Below, in pieces: positions 5,910 through 9,476 of a DNA stretch of 9,476 bases. The stretch is taken from positions 1-9,476 of the forward strand of contig JAFMJK010000073.1 in the NCBI GenBank assembly GCA_017853515.1, in the 5' to 3' direction. Below the pieces are notes generated by a model. It searched no databases and was not told where the DNA came from. It saw nothing but the letters and a program-made list of their open reading frames with translations. Both the position numbers and the translations under genes were made by a program. Origin of the DNA: Chthoniobacterales bacterium. Its GTDB lineage: Bacteria > Verrucomicrobiota > Verrucomicrobiia > Chthoniobacterales > JACTMZ01. Numbering within the stretch: the stretch's first letter is position 1; every line of letters starts with the position of its first letter.

Positions 5910-7760
5910 CTACTTAAGGACGACGCCGGTGAGCGGAGGAAGGGTCAGTTCCACTTTGTCCCCGTTGCGCGAGGCTTTCGCCACTTCGCCACCGTTGGTG
6001 TCGAAGAAGACTTCACCGGCGGGCGAAGCGAACTGAATGGTTTGCGCCTCGTTGGAGCGGTTCAAGGCGACAACCCGCAGGTCCGAACCGTCGCCGCGGC
6101 TGTAAGCAAAAACGTTTTTCTCGTCGTCGGCGGCCAGCACGGCGAATTCCGAAGACTTGAACGCGGGATTGGCGGCGTGCAGAGCGACAGCTTCCCGGTA
6201 AAAGGCGTGCAATTCCGTGTCGAAGTTCGCGTCATCCTCGGGACGCGGGCGCCCGCGCGGGTCGGTTTTTTCCGGTTCCATCTGCAGATCGGGCCAGGGC
6301 ATCGGCTTGCGGCAGTCCGGGTCATCCCCGCCCCAGATGCCCGCCTCGACGCCGTAATAGAACATGGGCGCGCCGACGTAGGTGACTTGGAACAAAGTGA
6401 TGAGACGCTGGATGGCCCGCTCTTCGGCGTTCGGTTCGCGCAATTCGTATTTGTCGTTGTCCCGCGCGGAGACCGTCGTCGCCTCGTCGTAATCGTATTT
6501 CTCCGCGTTGATGTATTGGCCGGTGCGGTTGCGGTTGACGACCATTTGCGCGAGGCGCGGCGTATCGTGCGAATCAGTCAGGTTCCACATGGCGAGCTGC
6601 GTGGGCACGGGAAGTTGGACGCGGCGCTCGTCGAGCATTTTGCCGAAGGCGGAGGGCTTGATGCTGTTGTCGATGAGGTAGGCCTTCACCGGAACGGAGA
6701 ACGCGAAGTAGTTCATCGTCGCGGAGAAGCCGGTGCGCTTGAGGTATTCCGAGGCGTTGTTCCAAACCTCGGCGACCGTGATGGCATTCGGGTTGAGCGT
6801 GAAAACATATCCGTTCCAATCGCGCCAGAATTTGTCGGGAACCTCCTCGGAGACATCGAGGCGCCATCCGTCGATGCCGTCGGAGGGGTCGCCGTCGCCG
6901 TCCGGATCCATCCAGCGCTTGGTCGAATCGAAGATGTATTTCTTGGGTCCGGGATGGAGATCGCTTCCGTCCTCGGTGTTGCGGAATTCGGGAAGGGTGA
7001 AAAATCCGGCCCATCCCTTGTAGCGCAACTCGTTGCGGCGCGTCGCCGGATTGTCGAAAGATTCGATGTAATACCAGTCGCCGTATTCCGATTGCCCGCC
7101 CTTCATCCGGATATCGCGGAAAGCGAAAAAGTCGCGCCCGGTGTGGTTGAAGACACCGTCGATGACGACCTTGATGCCGCGTTCGTGGGCCTTTTTGATG
7201 AGTTCGAGAAAAAGTTTGTCGGCCGCTGTCCACTTCCACGTGGCCGGGTCGGCTGTCTCGCCGCCATTACGGATGATTTCGAAGTCTCCGGCGGGATCGG
7301 GTCCGAAGTTCGGGTCGATGTGGTGGAAAGTGTTGCCGTCGTATTTGTGGACGGAGCGGCCATAGAAGACCGGGTTAAACTTGATCGCGGTGACGCCGAG
7401 GTCCTTCAGGTAATCGAGTTTGTCGATCACGCCCTGGATGTCGCCGCCGAAACGCCGGTGGAACACGCCGTTTTCGTAGAAATCACCGCCGATGTCCTTC
7501 TCCCATTCGTCGCGCACGTAAAAGTCGCGGGTCCACGGGGTAATCTGCCAATTTTCTCCCGGCAGGAAGGGAATTTCGAGGTCCTCGCGGGTGGGGTCGT
7601 TTGCCGCGTCCGCATTGCGGAAACGCTCGGGAAAAATCTGATACCATGTGGCCGACTTGGCCCAGTCGGGAACATTGGAGAGCCGGGGTTCCGTTTCCCC
7701 CGCAGAAGCGGCGAAAACGGAGAGCAAAAGGACGGCAGAAGAAAAGAGGGCGCGCTTCAT
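5910..7760 (-). CDS. Secreted alpha-amylase family protein (glycoside hydrolase family 13)
   Basis: This 616-residue protein should hydrolyse alpha-1,4 (possibly alpha-1,6) glucosidic bonds of starch, glycogen or maltodextrins outside the cytoplasm. A signal peptide is clear at 1-20: MKRAL, a hydrophobic core, then ASA before GE. The GH13 barrel follows, with all four conserved regions: DGVFNH at 201-206; GWRLD at 298-302 with nucleophile D302; TVAEVW at 328-333 with acid/base E331; and TDSHDTPR at 395-402 with H398 and D399. YQIFPERFRN at 40-49 and PDCRKPMPWPD at 481-491 recall the neopullulanase/cyclomaltodextrinase group, but the usual N-terminal CBM34 domain of those enzymes is absent. 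A C-terminal beta domain runs from about 540. An in-frame TTG at 7823 would precede the signal peptide and is unlikely. No Shine-Dalgarno sequence is seen. The gene lies 55 bp upstream of the carboxyltransferase on the same strand. GH13 subfamily and exact products are uncertain. Confidence 0.93.
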   Translation of the reverse strand: MKRALFSSAVLLLSVFAASAGETEPRLSNVPDWAKSATWYQIFPERFRNADAANDPTREDLEIPFLPGENWQITPWTRDFYVRDEWEKDIGGDFYENGVFHRRFGGDIQGVIDKLDYLKDLGVTAIKFNPVFYGRSVHKYDGNTFHHIDPNFGPDPAGDFEIIRNGGETADPATWKWTAADKLFLELIKKAHERGIKVVIDGVFNHTGRDFFAFRDIRMKGGQSEYGDWYYIESFDNPATRRNELRYKGWAGFFTLPEFRNTEDGSDLHPGPKKYIFDSTKRWMDPDGDGDPSDGIDGWRLDVSEEVPDKFWRDWNGYVFTLNPNAITVAEVWNNASEYLKRTGFSATMNYFAFSVPVKAYLIDNSIKPSAFGKMLDERRVQLPVPTQLAMWNLTDSHDTPRLAQMVVNRNRTGQYINAEKYDYDEATTVSARDNDKYELREPNAEERAIQRLITLFQVTYVGAPMFYYGVEAGIWGGDDPDCRKPMPWPDLQMEPEKTDPRGRPRPEDDANFDTELHAFYREAVALHAANPAFKSSEFAVLAADDEKNVFAYSRGDGSDLRVVALNRSNEAQTIQFASPAGEVFFDTNGGEVAKASRNGDKVELTLPPLTGVVLK

Positions 7761-7793
7761 CGGATTTTTGTTTGGCGAGAGCCGGTCACGATC

Positions 7794-7804
7794 GCCTGAC
7801 AGGC
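7794..7804. promoter_or_regulatory. Short palindrome in the divergent intergenic region, possible operator
   Basis: GCCTG A CAGGC is a perfect 5-bp inverted repeat around one central base, located 34 bases upstream of the amylase start and between the two divergent genes. Its position suits a regulator of the amylase, but palindromes this short can occur by chance and no second copy is seen. Confidence 0.25.
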
Positions 7805-7827
7805 ACTGATGATCAAGGCGCAAACGA

Positions 7828-7856
7828 TTGCCCGGTCGCGGATCTGAACCTATGAT
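7828..7856 (+). promoter_or_regulatory. Candidate sigma-70-type promoter of the DUF21/CBS gene
   Basis: TTGCCC (7828-7833, 4 of 6 consensus) and TATGAT (7851-7856, 5 of 6) are separated by exactly 17 bases. Transcription would begin near 7863, only about six bases before the ATG at 7869. No Shine-Dalgarno sequence exists there, so the message would be nearly leaderless. Confidence 0.5.
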
Positions 7857-7868
7857 GCCGTTCTTCCC

Positions 7869-8915
7869 ATGACCGTCTTCGTCCTCGCCGTGGCTTTCAC
7901 GCTCGGCATCTCATTCTGTTGCTCCCTGCTCGAAGCCATGTTTCTGAGCAGCACCACGGCCGAGGTGGAGGCGCTCAAACAGCGCAACCCGCGGCGCGGT
8001 CAGGTTTTCGAGGACTCCCGCCACCACATGGAGGAAACCATTTCCTCGATCCTTACGCTGAACACGATCGCCAACACGCTGGGTGCGGTCATGGTCGGCG
8101 GCATCGCCACCAAACTTTTCGGCGAGGCGGCCCTCGGGGCGATCTCCGCGGCCATGACGCTGGCCATTCTGATCTTCTCCGAGGTGATCCCGAAAAACCT
8201 CGGCGTCGCCTACCGGACGACCCTGCAAAAGCACTCCGCCTACCCGCTTTACTGGATGCGCCGGGCACTCCGGCCCCTCACCCATCTTTGCAATCTTGTC
8301 GTCCGCGCGGTCATTCGCACCAAACCGGATGCCGGCGCCTCCGATCAGGAAATATTCCTGCTCGCCGAGAAAGGGGCGCGCGAAGGCACCCTGACCGGCG
8401 GCGAGCGCGACCTCATCCATAATGCGCTGAGCCTTTCCACCACGCGCGTGGCCGATATTCTCACCCCGCGCAATGTGGTGGTTGCCTTGGATGAAGACAT
8501 GACCGCGGCGGATGTGCTGGCCGACCATCCCGCTATCCGGTTCAGTCGCATGCCGATTCATGACGACAATGTCGACAACATCACGGGACTGGTGCGTCGG
8601 CGCGACATCCTGCATTGCGTGGCCACGGGCGAAGGGCAGCGCAAGCTCAAGGATCTGAAACAGCCCGTTTCCTTCGTGCCCGAAATGGCCACGGCCGCAA
8701 ACGCGCTGCAGACTCTTCTTTCCGCCAACCAGCAACTCGCCGCGGTGGTCGACGAATACGGCGGCTTTGTCGGGGTCGTTTCGATCGAGGACATCGTCGA
8801 GCACTTGATCGGCCGCGAGATTTACGAGAAAGATGATGTCGCCGTGGACATGCGCGCCCTCGCCCGCCGGCGGGGACGCAACCGCCGCGACAATCCAGCA
8901 TCCGCCACCCCATGA
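7869..8915 (+). CDS. DUF21/CNNM transmembrane domain protein with CBS pair (CorC/HlyC-like)
   Basis: This 348-residue inner-membrane protein belongs to the CNNM/CorC group, linked to Mg2+ or other divalent-cation homeostasis. The N-terminal DUF21 domain has about three to four hydrophobic segments: 3-20 leading into SLLEAMFLSS; about 63-83, including LNTIANTLGA; about 87-112, including SEVIPKNLG; and a further segment near 125-150. Two CBS motifs follow at roughly 195-315, with ILTPRNVVVALDED in the first and VVDEYGGFVGVVSIEDIVE in the second, a characteristic pattern of the family. Such CBS pairs bind ATP or Mg-ATP in studied relatives. The CorC_HlyC C-terminal domain found in many relatives is absent: after the CBS pair there is only an Arg-rich tail of about 30 residues (ALARRRGRNRR). 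Transport itself is not proven for many members, so the substrate is uncertain. The stop overlaps the next start as ATGA, implying coupled translation. Confidence 0.92.
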   Translation: MTVFVLAVAFTLGISFCCSLLEAMFLSSTTAEVEALKQRNPRRGQVFEDSRHHMEETISSILTLNTIANTLGAVMVGGIATKLFGEAALGAISAAMTLAILIFSEVIPKNLGVAYRTTLQKHSAYPLYWMRRALRPLTHLCNLVVRAVIRTKPDAGASDQEIFLLAEKGAREGTLTGGERDLIHNALSLSTTRVADILTPRNVVVALDEDMTAADVLADHPAIRFSRMPIHDDNVDNITGLVRRRDILHCVATGEGQRKLKDLKQPVSFVPEMATAANALQTLLSANQQLAAVVDEYGGFVGVVSIEDIVEHLIGREIYEKDDVAVDMRALARRRGRNRRDNPASATP

Positions 8916-9455
8916 ACATAAAATCCACCTCGCTCCTGCTCTCGGTCCTTTTGGCCGCATCCACCCAAGCGCAATTCCCGTCGATGGCCAACAAGCCGGA
9001 GTTGCCGCCGCTCCTCACCGTGCAAGGTCGCGGCGAAGTGCGCACGGCCAATACGGTGGCTTCGATCCAACTCGGCTTCGAAGCGGCCGGGCCCGACGAG
9101 CCCGCGGTGCGCGAAGATGTGACCAAACGCTCGCAAGCCGTGACCGCACTGCTCAAGGAACGTCAAGTCGAGCGCCTCGAAACAACGGCGGTCAACATCC
9201 GTCCGCAATTCGTCTACGACCAGGGCGCGCCCGGCAAAAGGCCGCTGCCGCCGAAGATCACCGGCTACATCGGGGAGGTTGCGGTGAGTTTCCGCACGCC
9301 GGTCGCGGATGCCGGCAAGGTCATTTCCGAAGCCATGGCCGCGGGTGCCAATTCCGTCTCGAGCATGTTCACCCAACCGACCGACGAGGCGCGCAAGGCG
9401 GCGGAAGACCAGGCTCTGACGCTCGCCGCCCATGATGCGGAGGCCCAAGCCAACG
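8912..9455 (+). CDS. SIMPL-domain (DUF541) exported protein, 3' partial
   Basis: The ATG at 8912 overlaps the preceding stop as ATGA. The product begins with a signal peptide (MNIKSTSLLLSVLLAASTQA, with probable cleavage before QFP) and continues for about 181 residues to the last genomic base. The pattern is that of the SIMPL/DUF541 family: LTVQGRGEVRT at about 36-46 opening the first strand, TTAVNIRPQFVYDQG at about 91-105, ITGYIGEVAVSF near 115-126, and then an Ala-rich helix with DEARKAAEDQALTLAAHDAEAQA. Members are periplasmic or outer-membrane-associated proteins of unclear biochemical function, some implicated in stress resistance or protein interaction. The C-terminal strands are missing only because the contig ends. 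Residues read beyond base 9455 (ending GRAHV) are encoded by sequencing adapter and are not part of the protein. No Shine-Dalgarno sequence is visible, so expression probably depends on the upstream gene. Confidence 0.87.
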
Positions 9456-9476
9456 AGATCGGAAGAGCACACGTCT
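9456..9476. other. Illumina TruSeq adapter sequence at contig end (artefact)
   Basis: The last 21 bases are identical to the start of the standard TruSeq read-1 3' adapter (AGATCGGAAGAGC followed by ACACGTCT). Genomic sequence therefore ends at about 9455; the A at 9456 may come from A-tailing. The window end is an untrimmed assembly end, not a biological boundary. Confidence 0.97.

Noticed and set aside
5829..7799. Long plus-strand reading frame (about 656 codons) opposite the amylase gene
   Set aside because: It lies opposite a gene with a signal peptide and all four GH13 motifs. Its translation is rich in V, R, G and F with no recognisable domain, as expected for the antisense frame of a high-GC gene.
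8822..9472. Minus-strand reading frame beginning MCSSDL at the right edge
   Set aside because: Its first residues are encoded by the sequencing adapter, and the rest is antisense to the SIMPL-domain gene.

Overview
The window is a high-GC bacterial fragment, densely coded on both strands. It holds seven protein genes: five appear complete, the first is cut by the left edge and the last by the right edge. The last 21 bases are Illumina adapter, so the right edge is the end of a draft, probably metagenomic, contig. The gene set suggests a fermentative, polysaccharide-using Gram-negative bacterium: a secreted GH13 amylase, a methylmalonyl-CoA mutase with a transcarboxylase-type subunit, capsule/exopolysaccharide synthesis and a SIMPL-domain protein. 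A Verrucomicrobiota (Opitutales-like) source would fit, but this is inference from gene content and style. No phylogenetic marker is present.

Layout. (1) 1-629 (+): C-terminal part of a polyprenyl-phosphate sugar-phosphotransferase. (2) 653-1327 (+): a Phd/VapC-type toxin-antitoxin pair, preceded by a promoter-like sequence overlapping a near-perfect palindrome. (3) 1330-1396: a compact element of two hairpins bounded by AGGTGG/CCACCT, filling the space between convergent genes and probably acting as terminator or REP-like repeat. (4) 1395-5854 (-): two overlapping genes, a 5S/OadA/PycB-type carboxyltransferase subunit followed by methylmalonyl-CoA mutase. (5) 5910-7760 (-): an exported GH13 alpha-glucan hydrolase, 55 bp upstream of the carboxyltransferase on the same strand. 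(6) 7761-7868: a 108-bp divergent intergenic region, the longest gene-free stretch. (7) 7869-9455 (+): a DUF21/CBS (CNNM/CorC-like) membrane protein overlapping an exported SIMPL-domain protein, then adapter.

How the genes fit together. The carboxyltransferase and mutase would supply two steps of the succinate-propionate (Wood-Werkman) route: transfer of CO2 between methylmalonyl-CoA and pyruvate, and interconversion of succinyl-CoA and methylmalonyl-CoA. The amylase could feed glucose to this fermentation. Biotin carrier, 12S subunit, epimerase and MeaB chaperone are not in the window.

The most notable features are architectural. The mutase is one chain of about 987 residues: a shortened MutA-like module lacking the first half of its barrel and its B12 domain, fused ahead of a complete MutB. 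The carboxyltransferase stops inside the first strand of a biotinyl domain and so has no biotinylation site. Its start codon lies beyond a small hairpin that separates it from a GGAGG sequence.
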